From Fasciolopsis buskii (Eukaryota; Platyhelminthes; Trematoda; Plagiorchiida; Fasciolidae), in NCBI GenBank assembly GCA_008360955.1, contig LUCM01011241.1, positions 133,184 through 197,183 of the forward strand: 64,000 nt of DNA. Reading direction: 5' to 3'. How positions within the stretch are numbered: the first letter of the stretch is position 1; every line of letters begins with the position of its first letter. Below, in pieces: positions 53,285 to 64,000 of this stretch. Made by a program: the position numbers and the translations under genes. The notes under the pieces were generated by a model. That model was not told the DNA's origin. It worked only from the letters and a program-made list of their open reading frames with translations, and did not search any database.

Positions 53285-54544
53285 GTGAGTGCAGACTGTC
53301 AGTTAGCTATTGCAACATACAAAAGCTATGATATTTTTTGACAAATGTTTGTGTAGCACTGTTTCGTGATGACATTTTCGAAATGTAACAAAAAGCGCAT
53401 TTGCCTAGTTTAGCTTGGATGAAGACCAGGCCCAATTTCTACGTTTATTCTTGTCTCTTACTTCTTTTAGTAATAAAAACATCATAGCGTACCATTTTAG
53501 AAAGCGAGCCTCAGCCAACATACGTCGCCCAAACAGAGAACGTAATCGGAGTGGAACTCGTGACTTTCAGTTTGAAACGCCGCGAGGCTTGCCACCTACG
53601 ACGGACGGTTTGTAATCAGCCTCTCAATATTAGCCATGTTCAACTCGGCTAACTTTGATATCCATTTCATTTTAGCAAGAAACAAAACTAAGGGATTTAT
53701 TCGCCGTTTCCAAGTCGATTAAAAGCATGTATGTGCTTGAACGAACCTGCTAGCTACCTCTATCCCCTAGTTCCAACATCTGAATAGGATGACCAGTGCT
53801 TTCACCGTCAACACTATCGAATATTTCTCACAACGCGAGATGTGCACACGGAATGAAGTGACAACCAAACGGAGGTGCATACTTCGCGAAGGCTTGACAT
53901 CAGGATTTGAATAAGCGGTTTGCTCACACAATACTTCAAGCAGTATAGCCGAAAAGCGGATGGTCGGAAGAACGAACTGAAAAATTCGTGGTTTCTAACA
54001 CAGAGTTTAGACTGCGGGTTGTAAACTTTATACCACAGGAGCTCGCGGCAAAAAACATCATCAGCTAGCTGGTACCGAGTTTAGTGGTTTGCAAACGTCA
54101 TGGAATTCCCGTGAACATTATGAGTAATAGCGTGCTAATTGCAGACTCACGGGGACCAACATCACCAGTAGGTGCGACATACAACATGACGAAAGCCAGT
54201 CGGTTTGAAACCAATTTTGGAACTAGGAAAGATTATGACAAATAGGCGCAGGCGAATTCACTAATTTTAGAAGACAGGTGATTAAATAAGTCAGCGCGTA
54301 CCAGCAATGTTTACACGGTCAGCGTCAGTATGCTTGTTTTAGGCAAATTTCTCCGACATCTGACTGTTTCCAATGCAAAATGGGTATCTAATTCTAACAC
54401 AAAGCAGCATGTACGAATCATGTCACATAACCCCCGATCCGACTGGTTCCTCTTTCCGATTTGCGCAAGAAGACAAGCATACATTGGATATCAAAGTTTA
54501 AATGCTGCAGATCTCTGCAACGTTTTCCGAACACAAAATGAACC

Positions 54545-54740
54545 CCTGACCGAAGCCCTGTCTGAGTGACTGATTTTGATGACCGCTGACCAACTGATTG
54601 TGATTTTGACTGACTGACCGACTGACTGACTATTTTTGATGACTGACCTATTGACATTTGTTGCCAGTAGATTGATTAAATTTGGTAATTCATTAACTGA
54701 TCGACTTAGGCCACTGGCTGAATTTCTGACTGACATTCGG
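54545..54740. repeat. Degenerate (TGAC)n region
   Basis: TGACTGACCGACTGACTGAC at about 54609-54628 is the core. Scattered TGAC and TGAT units extend on both sides. On the minus strand it reads as an SQS-rich low-complexity frame, which is an artefact of the repeat. Confidence 0.7.
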
Positions 54741-55635
54741 AATAACGAGTTGTTTTCTTTCAGAGAATCTTACCTAGATTTTGAAGTTTTCTTACACCGT
54801 CTCATGCACGCATTGTTTCTCCTTGTGCTTCCGCTCAAAGAAACGAACTCCCGAAGTTTTACATTTCGCTAAAATTCATTCCTACCTATTTAGTTGCACC
54901 AGTTCAGAAAGCTGGTCTATATTCACTGCCGGGTTCCATCGGATATGCATTACTACTTAGTATGTTGTTCAATACAATTAACTGACTTAGCAAGAACTGA
55001 ATAGATTTTACTGTAAAGTAACCGATGTATTACGATTCTGAGTACATCCGAACTTGCTGTTGTGCGAGCAACGAAAATCGAACTCTGCTAGTTCTGTTAA
55101 TCTAAACGAATAAAGAGAGAAAGTCGTTTTTCAATTCACAGCTGTTAACAAAACATCTTGATTCCTTCTCCCTGACTATTCTACTACATAGAAGTTGTAA
55201 TGAGTCGACATTGCATAAGAGTGCACGAAACAAGTAAAAGTGGTCTTGCTCATTCTTGGATAATGACCGATCCAAACTTGTAAGCACACAACCCCTGCCC
55301 CACCGCCGCGGGCGACACACCATACGTGGCCGCATGCTAATCTTTTGATCGCCTTTTTCGTAGCTCACGAAAAAGTTAATCACTGAAATGGTGAACAGAT
55401 TGTTTAGTTCCCTTGTTTACTATCGTTTGAAAACAACGACAGAAGAAGAAAAATGTCCGCACCTGAATCAGCAAGCAAACGGTAACAGAACACGAACGTG
55501 AATCACGCAGAACGTACGAATCCGGTGTGCACGCACGTAATGGTGATTAATCACACTTCGAGGACGGAAGTACCGCAAACGGTCAAAGTGCGTTCTGCTC
55601 TCGGCTTCACATGCCTCAAGAGTTTTATCGTCCTT

Positions 55636-55651
55636 TCTCTCTCTCTCTCTT
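55636..55651. repeat. (TC)n microsatellite
   Basis: Short uninterrupted TC run within intron 2. Confidence 0.8.
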
Positions 55652-55883
55652 GTTAGCAGAGAAAAGGCATGCCAGGAACTATCCATATGTTCACGCCACA
55701 TCAAACACAACGGTATGGTCTAACCGTCAATTGACAGTACGATATCTCACACTTGCGTTGTGAACCATTGCGATTTGCGTCCATTCGAAAAAACGGAACT
55801 CTGGAGACTATTACCCGTGGATTTTGTCTTCGTCGCACCTAGACTCTGTTTCTACCATATTTAACGAGGCATGTCCCCTAGTT

Positions 55884-55903
55884 TGTGTGTGTGTGTGTGT
55901 GTG
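55884..55903. repeat. (TG)n microsatellite
   Basis: Ten TG units without interruption. Confidence 0.9.
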
Positions 55904-58466
55904 CATTAGTGTGCTTGCATTCCACCCATCTCCATGGCTGACTGACACTATCCTGTCACAACAGTTACAATCCAACGGAAAGTTTATCTAAACGTTCTGG
56001 CCACAGCTAATCGATTGGTTCATACTTGGCTCTTTGAGCCCTCGCTCACCCTTATCCAACATACGAGTGTTGGTTTGTTCTGTCAAGGTTCGCAAAACTG
56101 TCCAACAGAACAGTGCACAAACAAATACAAACTTTCAGATGGAAAGAAATGAAAAGGGGAACCGGTCAACAACAAAGAGCGAAAGAGCAAAAGGGAGAGG
56201 GGACGATGGTTTGGAGAAACGATGACCACGACCACGGCCACGACCATGACGACGTTTGCTAATTAGAATTGATCGGCCCGTATCTATCTCTCTAATTAAC
56301 CTGACCAGATTTGTGTTTTGTTTAGTTACGAAGTTGATCATTTCACTTTCTTCGGCCGTTGGTATCCGTTATATGAGGATTCATCACAAGAGAGCCACAA
56401 ATATCAAACAAAGCAACAACCGGGATGGTAACAAATACGGACCTATCAGCATCTCCATTGTGTCACACCAGAATCGGCAACAAGGTGCACGGTGAAAGTT
56501 AGACACACACCCACACCATTGCAGACCGTCTTTCTGCGAGCCACTTTGATGTTTGTGATCAAGCTTTGTGCAAACCAAATTAATTTGCTCACCTGAATTC
56601 GCCATGGAGTTTTGCGGACTCGAAGTGATTCCACACGCAATACCGACCCACCAGCTTGGGCAAGGGCTGGTTTGCGAATCACTGGCGTTAATCACTTAAG
56701 TGTACGTCTAGGGACGAAGGTAGACGCAGATAAATGAATGTCCGCCCAAATGTAGATGCATGCATATGCGTGGATAGACAAGATCTAACTCGAATCTACT
56801 TGAGCCGAAAGTCAAATGGACAGAAATTGAGGGTTGCTGTCTGTTTCGTGCTGTCATGGGTGGCAGATTATGGAACTGTGTTGTTACGCCAACTGCGACC
56901 ATGATGGATGTACTCCAGTCCGGGATGATGCACACGGGCATTCGCTTCAGCCGGATCACCTATGGTGTGTTCACTGAGCACTCCCCTAATCCCCGTCCAA
57001 GAGTGATATGTAATGAAATCACGAATATAAAATAATGCATGCGTCTGTGTTTGCAAGTGTATGCTCAGGTGAGTGGACAATTGCGGACATGTGTGGTTGG
57101 TTGCTTCTTTTAAAGTATGACGGGGAGACCAAACGTTAGTGGTGGGAGGATTCCAGTTAAATTGATTTGCGTTGTGGCTTGCATTGGGAAGCTGTAGTGG
57201 TGGCCACCAAGTTACCGTGGCTGAATGAAGATGAAATCAGTCAACTTGTTTTGTTGTAATAACTCAAACAGCCCTCGTTTCAAGACAAGGTTCATTTCTA
57301 TTTGGAAGCTAGTCTTTGATGAGTTTTCCTTTTACATGTGGGTTTGTACGAAAAAGGGAGGGCGGAATAAACGCATGGTGACATAAAGTTAACTGTCCCA
57401 ACGACCAATATCATTTCGGTTTCAAAAATAACCTCTTAATTCAAATTACGGACTTCTTTTCTAAGCACAGGACAAAATACCCATTCCTATTGTCCACTGC
57501 CCTCATATGGTAGTTGTGTTGCACCATTGGTAAAAAATGACGAGCCCAGAATCGGACCAGCCCCCGTTCTGCCAACCGGTCTGATGCTGTAAAGATAGTG
57601 ACACTCACACATGACTGCGCGTGTAAACCTCCCGTGTTTTACAATCGTTTGGTTTGCCACTATGGGCTATCGTGGGACAAAAACTATTCGAGTCAGCAAG
57701 AAGAATAGATGGTAGGCAGTTTCGCTGTCATCAGGCCCATTGCCAAGCCTGATCTACCGAGGCCTCTTGTAGTTCGCCACTCTCAGGATCATTGTTGCCG
57801 GTTTTACCTCACGTAAACCGGGGCAGTGCAAAATCATGTGCTCTTTCGTTATTGTCTACTAACAAGGGACTTAGAACGGTATCAGACACACACACATCGC
57901 CCTTACTAACATTTGCGGAATTGAACCGAAACACTGATTCTGTTCGCAAGTTTTACCAACTCTTTTCTTTCCCTATTTTTGACTGGAATCCATATTTCCA
58001 TCCAAGCAAATACCACTCATATCCAGTTTCCGTCTTACACTTTCAGTCTTCTTTTCTTCAAAAATAAATGTCTTCTGTTGTTTGTCATTTCACTGTCACC
58101 TGCGAATTAACAAATTTTGAGTTTAGTATCTGGACTTGAAATCAGTAAACGGAATTCGGTCAGTTAAACTGACAAACGGCTACGAACTATCAATAGGCAG
58201 TGATTTGACTCCGATCGAAGCTAAGCAAACGGATGCAATGAGAAGATCATAACAGATGGCAACCATGTTCGACTTTTGTTTTCAGCTTATGCGTTAATAC
58301 AGAAAATTGGAGGTATCCCGACTGGTGGAATAAATTTCGTCCAGAAGTCTTCGAGAGTGTTTGAACTTCACGCTCGCATGTCGGCACGGTTCTCACTGGC
58401 TGGTTTCCTACGCAGTCTAGTGCAAAGCTATGTCGGATTATATTACGTGACTCGCATGATGACCCA

Positions 58467-58469
<3 letters not shown>

Positions 58470-58507
<38 letters not shown>
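58470..58507. repeat. (CA)n microsatellite
   Basis: Nineteen CA units, the longest dinucleotide run in the window. It lies inside a 130-codon open frame where it reads as Thr-His repeats. Confidence 0.95.
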
Positions 58508-58508
<1 letters not shown>

Positions 58509-58699
58509 GTCCGAATTCCAACTCATGGGCTTGAAACTCCGACTCCCTTTCTTCAGCCGTGCCTTATGCATAGCAAGAAGTCCTCCATTTCTGATTACTT
58601 ATCTTCAAGCACTGAACGTTTGCCTGTTACAGATCCTAAGTGTAGTGTTACGGTCTTGGGAGATTTAAATGGCTAGTACACTCATCTGGCACCTTGGGT

Positions 58700-60970
58700 A
58701 AGATGCCAGATATCAAACAAATCGTTGTGATCAAAAAGGTACACGTATACTTGTTCATTCTGGCGACCATGCTCATACACGTGATCATACGATCATTTCC
58801 ATCCCTTCTCTCTACTCAAATATTTGTTTTATTCCCCCTCTTGGCTCATCCACTCATTGAGCACACCCTCCATAACCTTCCATATCCCTCAAGACACCGG
58901 TTTAGTGCAGTCGTTCAGCCAAAAAGGCCGGTTTTCGTGACTTATTAGCTTCTCACCGCCGGAAAGATTGTTGTTTCTTTTCGGACTTTTCCGCAGCTGC
59001 TTCCAGTTGCACTGGCACTTTTCTTCAAGACGCAGATATCTTCGTCCCATGCTTTTCCAAACAAGGCAAATCCGAATTCTTCGTGGGCTTAATCAGGCAT
59101 GCGATCCTGTTGTACATTTTAAACACTCAGCATTTCGGTACTGGCAACGTCCAATCACTCTCGTGACCCAACATCTTTTCGTGAAACCTGGAAACAAGCG
59201 CTCATCGACTATACAGAAAGCAAAGGAATCGTTCGTCTACTGCACAACCGAAAGTTTTTTCTCACCTACCACCAGTTTCTTGCTAAAACAACATTTCGCA
59301 ATTTCTGACCTTCATTTTCAGATGTCATTCATAGTTTCTGTAGTGAACTTGTCGGAGAAACACACCAAAATGCTGAGAATTTGTTTCCCTGCTTGCCTCC
59401 ATTTCCTGTTTATCCAGTAATCCCTAACTTTTGGTTTTTTTTTCGTTCCACTGATCCTCCTTTTCTGTCACTTTTGAGACCTAGGTTGACGGGCCCAACG
59501 CTGCTCTCCGCGAGTATTTGCAAACCAGCCAGGTGGTACGTTGTACCCCCTGACCTCCTTGAAATGTCTGTCCCCGAGATAGCTGTCCTTTTATGTCGCT
59601 TCTTCTATCTTTTAACATCTCTAACCTCCCGAATCCTTGGACATGACGTGATTTTCTCTATTCCCAAACAAGCTGATCCATTTGACCCAAAACCTGCTAA
59701 TCAGTTTCCCTCACGCCTGCCATTTCGAATACATTTGAAATTGCTAACCTCAACCAGTTGAGAAGGGATAACGAGCGACGGTCGTTGTGTATTCCAACTT
59801 CGTCGTTCAGCCAATGGTCGGATGGCCCTCGCCTCAAAATCTTCGTCGGCTTTACTCGGCAACTTCATCGATATCTCTGAGGTTTTCGGCCGAGTTTGTC
59901 GCGAAGATCTACCGAAACTGCTCACATTCAGATTCTCTCCGGTTCTCATTTTGTAGACATCAGGTGTCATCAGCAAACAAGCTAACTCCTTCCGAGACAA
60001 AGGGTTCCCGTTCCAGCCATTTCTTTAGAATATTTTTCAAAACCAAGTGTCTGCGTCTCCCCTCTTTCGTTTGTCCCAGTACTCTCAAGCCAACCCATCC
60101 CTTTGTCGACGAGTCTGCTCTCTATTGTTCTCTTTCTTATTACACTCACCACCAAAGAAGTCCAAGACCATGAGCTTTGTGTCACTAGTTTATCTTTTAG
60201 CTCTAATCACAAAAAACTCCTCTCGAGAACGTGAAAGCGACATATTCTTAAGTACCTTTCAAGCCTTTCTTCTTTCAGTCGCTTTGAAATTTCATTCGCT
60301 CTTCTCACTCAAGTTACTTGACTCTTTAGATTTGCATACAGCAGACTGTTCCACTTCCCGGCTTATCAACTGGTTCTTCGTTATGCTTGTCTTCTTTTAT
60401 ATTCGCAATAGCTCCTCACGATGCGCGTTAAGCTAACCTTCTACTTTTCCCTAGACGTTTAGTTTACTCTAGCTTAACATTTATAGCTATGTAAGGTTCC
60501 TAGACTTCCCCAGCTGCAGTAGCTTGTGAATTGATGCCTCGTCTGCTTCGTTTCCTGATTCTGATCGAGATCAACCAAAGTTAATCCAGCCTACTGAAGA
60601 CCTTTCGTAGTTGTAATTTTGCAGTCACTAGCCTATCGTCGGCTGGTTGCTTCTTTATCCCATTTCTACCTTTATTAATTTGGTTCCTGCTTTTCGTAGC
60701 TTACTTCATCAGTTCCACTTTAAATAGTCTCTCCTGGCTCTTACACTCATATACATTCAGTCACCGCTTTTCTGCTGCCCACTTCTGTCTTCCACCTTTG
60801 CGTTTTTCCAAAACCTCCTAACTTGGGAACATTCTCCCACTTTCCATTTTCCCACTAGCTTCCAATATTTATCTCTTGAAAACTAGACTCAGTAAAGTGA
60901 CCCTTAAATGAATGTATCTCACATTCTCCTTCTACAACGTCATTTGACCATCGCGCTTCCCTCCTTCACT
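58700..60970 (+). other. Pyrimidine-rich block with overlapping open frames, identity unknown
   Basis: Over about 2.2 kb the plus strand is visibly enriched in C and T. Most likely for that reason it has few stops in two frames at once: 58968-59420, 59381-59761, 59787-60173 and 60047-60436 are all open. The frame of 59381-59761, extended from 59162 to about 60028, is broken by only a few stops over some 290 codons. Pieces of it look protein-like (for example ETWKQALIDYTESKG and NFIDISEVFGRVCREDL), but I recognise no family, no catalytic motif and no convincing splice structure. It could be a decayed retroelement, a processed pseudogene or merely strand-biased intron DNA. Confidence 0.4.
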
Positions 60971-62043
60971 TTACTTTATTCCATGCGTAATAAAAACCTA
61001 GTTATCTTCGAGTCATAAATTTATCATTACGAAATTTAGACACAAGGGCTAACTAGAGAAGCAGATAGGTCATAAAATGACCGTTGGTCGAAAACTTGAC
61101 GTTCACTGCTCGACGACGACGATTCCGTTCTAACTTAATCCACGTTTTGAGGTGCAGAAAAATTCAGTGGAGGTGTGAGGCGACACAACTTGCATTCCGG
61201 TGAAATGGTATCCAAAGAAGACCATTTCGCATTACTTCTACGATGGAGAAGTTGAACTGAATAATTCACTTGTTCATTCACAGACTTATATATCAAAAAA
61301 GGCCAAGGAGGGGCGGTGTAATGGAAACTAGGACAGAAAGCAAAAGGATGTACTGATCGTCATCATAATCATCTTCATATTCGTTAGTTTTCATTGTCGA
61401 TGTTAGCTTAGTGATTTCGTTGGCAATGACAGTGTTGACCAGGCATTTGATGTCATCACTTTCCATTTGGGTGGAGGATTTTGACCATACAGACGGCGCA
61501 TTCATAGTCACTGAGCCGACAGGACTAAGACAAGCAGTGGTCAGCTTAGCTATAAACGTCAATTGGGGCATGTTAGCAAACTGCGGATAGCTCATTCATA
61601 TGGATCGACTGCCCGTGATGACAAACCATTCTCTTAAAGAGTGTCAAGTTTTTCCACTGCAGCCAATGCGGGGCACGTTTTCAACAGATAAATTGTCAAC
61701 CGCTGTTCTGATGCCAGCAACACTAGGAAAATGAAGTCTTCAAGGTGAAAAACCGTTGCATTCTTTGGTGGCTTCACTATGGCTGGACTGACTCATGCGC
61801 GATGATGTTCAAAGTTAACTTCAGACAAGATGACGGCCGTGAGCCCTTGAGGACCGTAAGAATAACGAAAGCGCGACATCAGAAAACTGGTCTCCAAGTC
61901 ACATGACATTATCTGCTATGATGAGAGTGTGATTCAAGAATCAGCTGCATAATGCATTTTATGTTTGACCTCCGACGTTCTTCTATGCGAGTTCTTTATC
62001 TGCATGTTACTTACTTATGAATGAGAACCGCACAGGCGATCTC

Positions 62044-62075
<32 letters not shown>

Positions 62076-62083
62076 GTATATGT
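62044..62083. repeat. (TA)n / (GTAT)n compound microsatellite
   Basis: TA runs broken by GTAT units, close to the acceptor of exon 3 (about 320 bases upstream). Confidence 0.9.
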
Positions 62084-62400
62084 AGACTGACACAAATCTG
62101 CAGCGGAATGTGGTCACAGACGCAAATTCGATGACTGACTCCCGTCGAACGATCATGTGTCGATGAGCCCTCCAGGTCTAATCAATGCACGGGTTCAGAG
62201 AAATATGAATCACGGACCAGGGAGTGAATGATACATCCGCTCATTCGTACATGTAAGCAACACGGTCAGAGTGACTGTCCATTAATTACTGCTATGCATA
62301 CCTAACAATAATTATTGCCATTGCTTTCCGTTTCCTAATCGCTGATCTGCTGCACTGATTGTATTCCACATCAAACCCATTTTCTTTTAATTGATGGCAG

Positions 62401-62613
62401 TCAAACCATCTGTGCCAAGCATTCTCTACCCGGATGTTCCGCCGCCCGACAGGCAACTGATTATCTCCAAACCGGATCCGATTCTTCGTATAACCGTATT
62501 GTGCGTCGCAGTTGGCGGAAATCCACCACCCAGCTTCTCATGGATATTGAACAACCAAGAAATACCACAAATTAAGACAACCCCTCCTCCACGTCGAACG
62601 CCACATGTGCATA
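62401..62613 (+). CDS. Exon 3 of the Ig gene: first half of Ig domain 2
   Basis: The 213-base exon (phase 1 at both ends, 71 codons) follows CTTTTAATTGATGGCAG and ends at a strong donor, CATA|GTAAGT (62614). Residues 216-286 run from the inter-domain linker IKPSVPSILYPDVPPP through ITVLCVAVGGNPPPSFSW, with Cys250 and Trp263 at the usual Ig spacing, and on to LNNQEIPQIKTTPPPRR. The GGNPPPSFSW block is typical of C2/I-set domains in nephrin-like proteins (GNPPP-F-W). The matching second cysteine of Ig2 is not in the window, so the next exon lies beyond the right edge. Related proteins have several further Ig domains, a fibronectin III domain, a membrane segment and a cytoplasmic tail, which should also lie downstream. 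Confidence 0.88.
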
Positions 62614-64000
62614 GTAAGTTTCAGTGTTTGTGCATTTTATTCAAATATTCTACCGATTATCCCATGATTGGTCGGGCTCAAACATCTCCATTCTTGTGAT
62701 TTTTTTCCAGATGAATTTATTTTCCCAAACGTCCACTTTCGACCGCCGTCCCAGCACGTTTGCTAACTAGGCTGAGCACCAATCTCTGGCTGAAGCATTG
62801 CAAGACCAGAAATTCTGCAGGAATCTAGTCTTCTATTGTCAGCCACTCCACAGGTTTTGCACCATTAAGAACAAGAAAAGCGAAGTACAGCCGTCTACTC
62901 CCTACTGGGAATCTCCAGTGATACACAGATGGTACGGATCAAGCTAAGCGATCAATTCTAGTCAAACCTTTCAGTCCATTAAGTTAGCCCCTTAGCTTTG
63001 CGGGTCGATATTTAATGGAGCTCTGGAAATCTTGAGGAAATGGGCATCACATCACGTCACGTTGATGCTCAATAACCCGTTTGCCAGCTGGCCTGTGAGC
63101 TAAGGTCTGTGACACAATAAAGGCACCAATTTTACATAATACCACGGATTCCTTATAAGATGGGACTTTGGTTTCCAGCTTCTTTTACAAGTTGGACCTT
63201 GAGGCACCATGCTTAAATATACCCCGAGAAGTGGGATTTGGTGTCTACTTCGCAGTGATGACTGATGGTCATATTTTGAATAACTTGACCGATCTCTTCA
63301 AGGCTAGATGGATAAAGTATAGTGCTCGTTCCATTCGCGCATTAGAGAACAATAGCCATTGCAGTCGCAGCTGGAATTCTTTCACTGAATCACCTTCCAG
63401 GAACTAGTATCCCAAAGGAATGAATGACCGCTATCATCCTTGGACATAGTTTTCCCCGTAGACGTAGCGATACGTTGCATTTTTTAAAGTACTTCAATTA
63501 TCAAATACGTTTATCCACAACAGATCAGCATTTCGCCAGTGAATATTTCCCAACTTTTAGCGAGAGGGGACCGTTGCAAACCATTTTCGAGTTCTGCCCA
63601 CCGTCCATTTTGTAGCGGAGCTGCTCAGATCACAAGAATATAGTGAATACTTGGTAGTTTGTAACTTAACGGACATCTATCAAACTGCACACCAGAGATC
63701 CACGAGTAGAGAAATCCGCACGTATGTAAATGCGCGTCCGCATGAGGTTAAATACATCCATTTGCGTGGCACACTTAAGTCCGATCACACGTGCAGTGAC
63801 GCTGGAATACTGTTCCACTAAGTGCTTCAAGCAGCACAGTTCAAAAGCTTACAATATCTAGAACGTACTTATGCTTGCGTGTACAAGTGTGCCACCCAAG
63901 AAACCAATGACATTTGTGTGAAGACCATATTTAGTTCGTTACCCCCACCTTTCCATATCCTTCGGAACAGATCCATGGTTAAAACTGGAGCCGATGATCG
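62614..64000 (+). other. Start of intron 3 (continues past the window)
   Basis: Begins with GTAAGTTTC. I looked for the back half of Ig2 (a D-x-G-x-Y-x-C motif in phase 1) in the remaining 1.4 kb and did not find it. The open frames here (79 codons at 63168, 63 codons at 63424) have no Ig features. Confidence 0.7.

Larger units (their letters stand above)
53285..62400 (+). other. Intron 2 of the Ig gene (9,116 bases, phase 1)
   Basis: From GTGAGT at 53285 to TTTTCTTTTAATTGATGGCAG at 62400. The join A|TC gives isoleucine and continues the Ig1-Ig2 boundary (LIVL then IKPSVPS) as in family members. It contains a TGAC-rich stretch, microsatellites and the pyrimidine-rich block at 58.7-61.0 kb. 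I see no second gene that I can name. Confidence 0.85.

Noticed and set aside
54418..54657. Ser/Gln-rich minus-strand open frame
   Set aside because: Translation of the TGAC repeat; low complexity, not a gene.
63168..63407. 79-codon open frame near the right edge as the next Ig exon
   Set aside because: Lacks the D-x-G-x-Y-x-C motif and has no proper acceptor in phase 1.

Overview
The window looks like nuclear DNA of a flatworm, most likely a digenean trematode (liver- or lung-fluke type). Three things point there. The sequence is AT-leaning and gene-poor. One gene is spread over very long introns with ordinary GT/AG splice sites. The flanking DNA holds decayed retroelements of kinds common in fluke genomes: Penelope-like elements, CR1/RTE-like LINEs and tRNA-derived short elements. 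The assignment to a genus is not possible from the sequence alone. There is no bacterial-style gene organisation, no rRNA, no CRISPR array and no intact tRNA gene that I can support.

Layout. (1) 1-14 kb is retroelement-rich flanking DNA: two tRNA-like (SINE-like) segments at the left edge, two decayed Penelope-like elements on the minus strand (4.2-5.0 and 6.7-7.3 kb), a decayed LINE on the plus strand (7.6-9.1 kb) and a second LINE on the minus strand (12.9-14.0 kb). All have frameshifts and stops. (2) 14-26.5 kb has no gene I can recognise. (3) From 26.55 kb to the right edge lies the 5' part of one plus-strand gene for a secreted or membrane immunoglobulin-superfamily protein of the nephrin / Sns / SYG-2 and Kirre / SYG-1 type. 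Three coding exons are visible: 26554-27013, 53099-53284 and 62401-62613. They are joined by introns of 26,085 and 9,116 bases, and a third intron is still open at the right edge. All three donors are phase 1 and the two acceptors match. Together they give 286 codons: signal peptide, an unusually long linker, a complete first Ig domain split across exons 1 and 2, and the first half of a second Ig domain.

The introns contain microsatellites, a tRNA-like segment and a 2.2-kb pyrimidine-rich block (58.7-61.0 kb) with several overlapping open frames on one strand, which I cannot identify. All recognisable retroelement protein remnants lie upstream of the gene.

The most interesting points are the single Ig domain interrupted by a 26-kb intron, the about 90-residue linker before Ig1 that does not resemble the usual start of nephrin/Kirrel proteins, a possible second reading of the first exon (strong acceptor just inside the signal peptide), and the strand-asymmetric block in intron 2.
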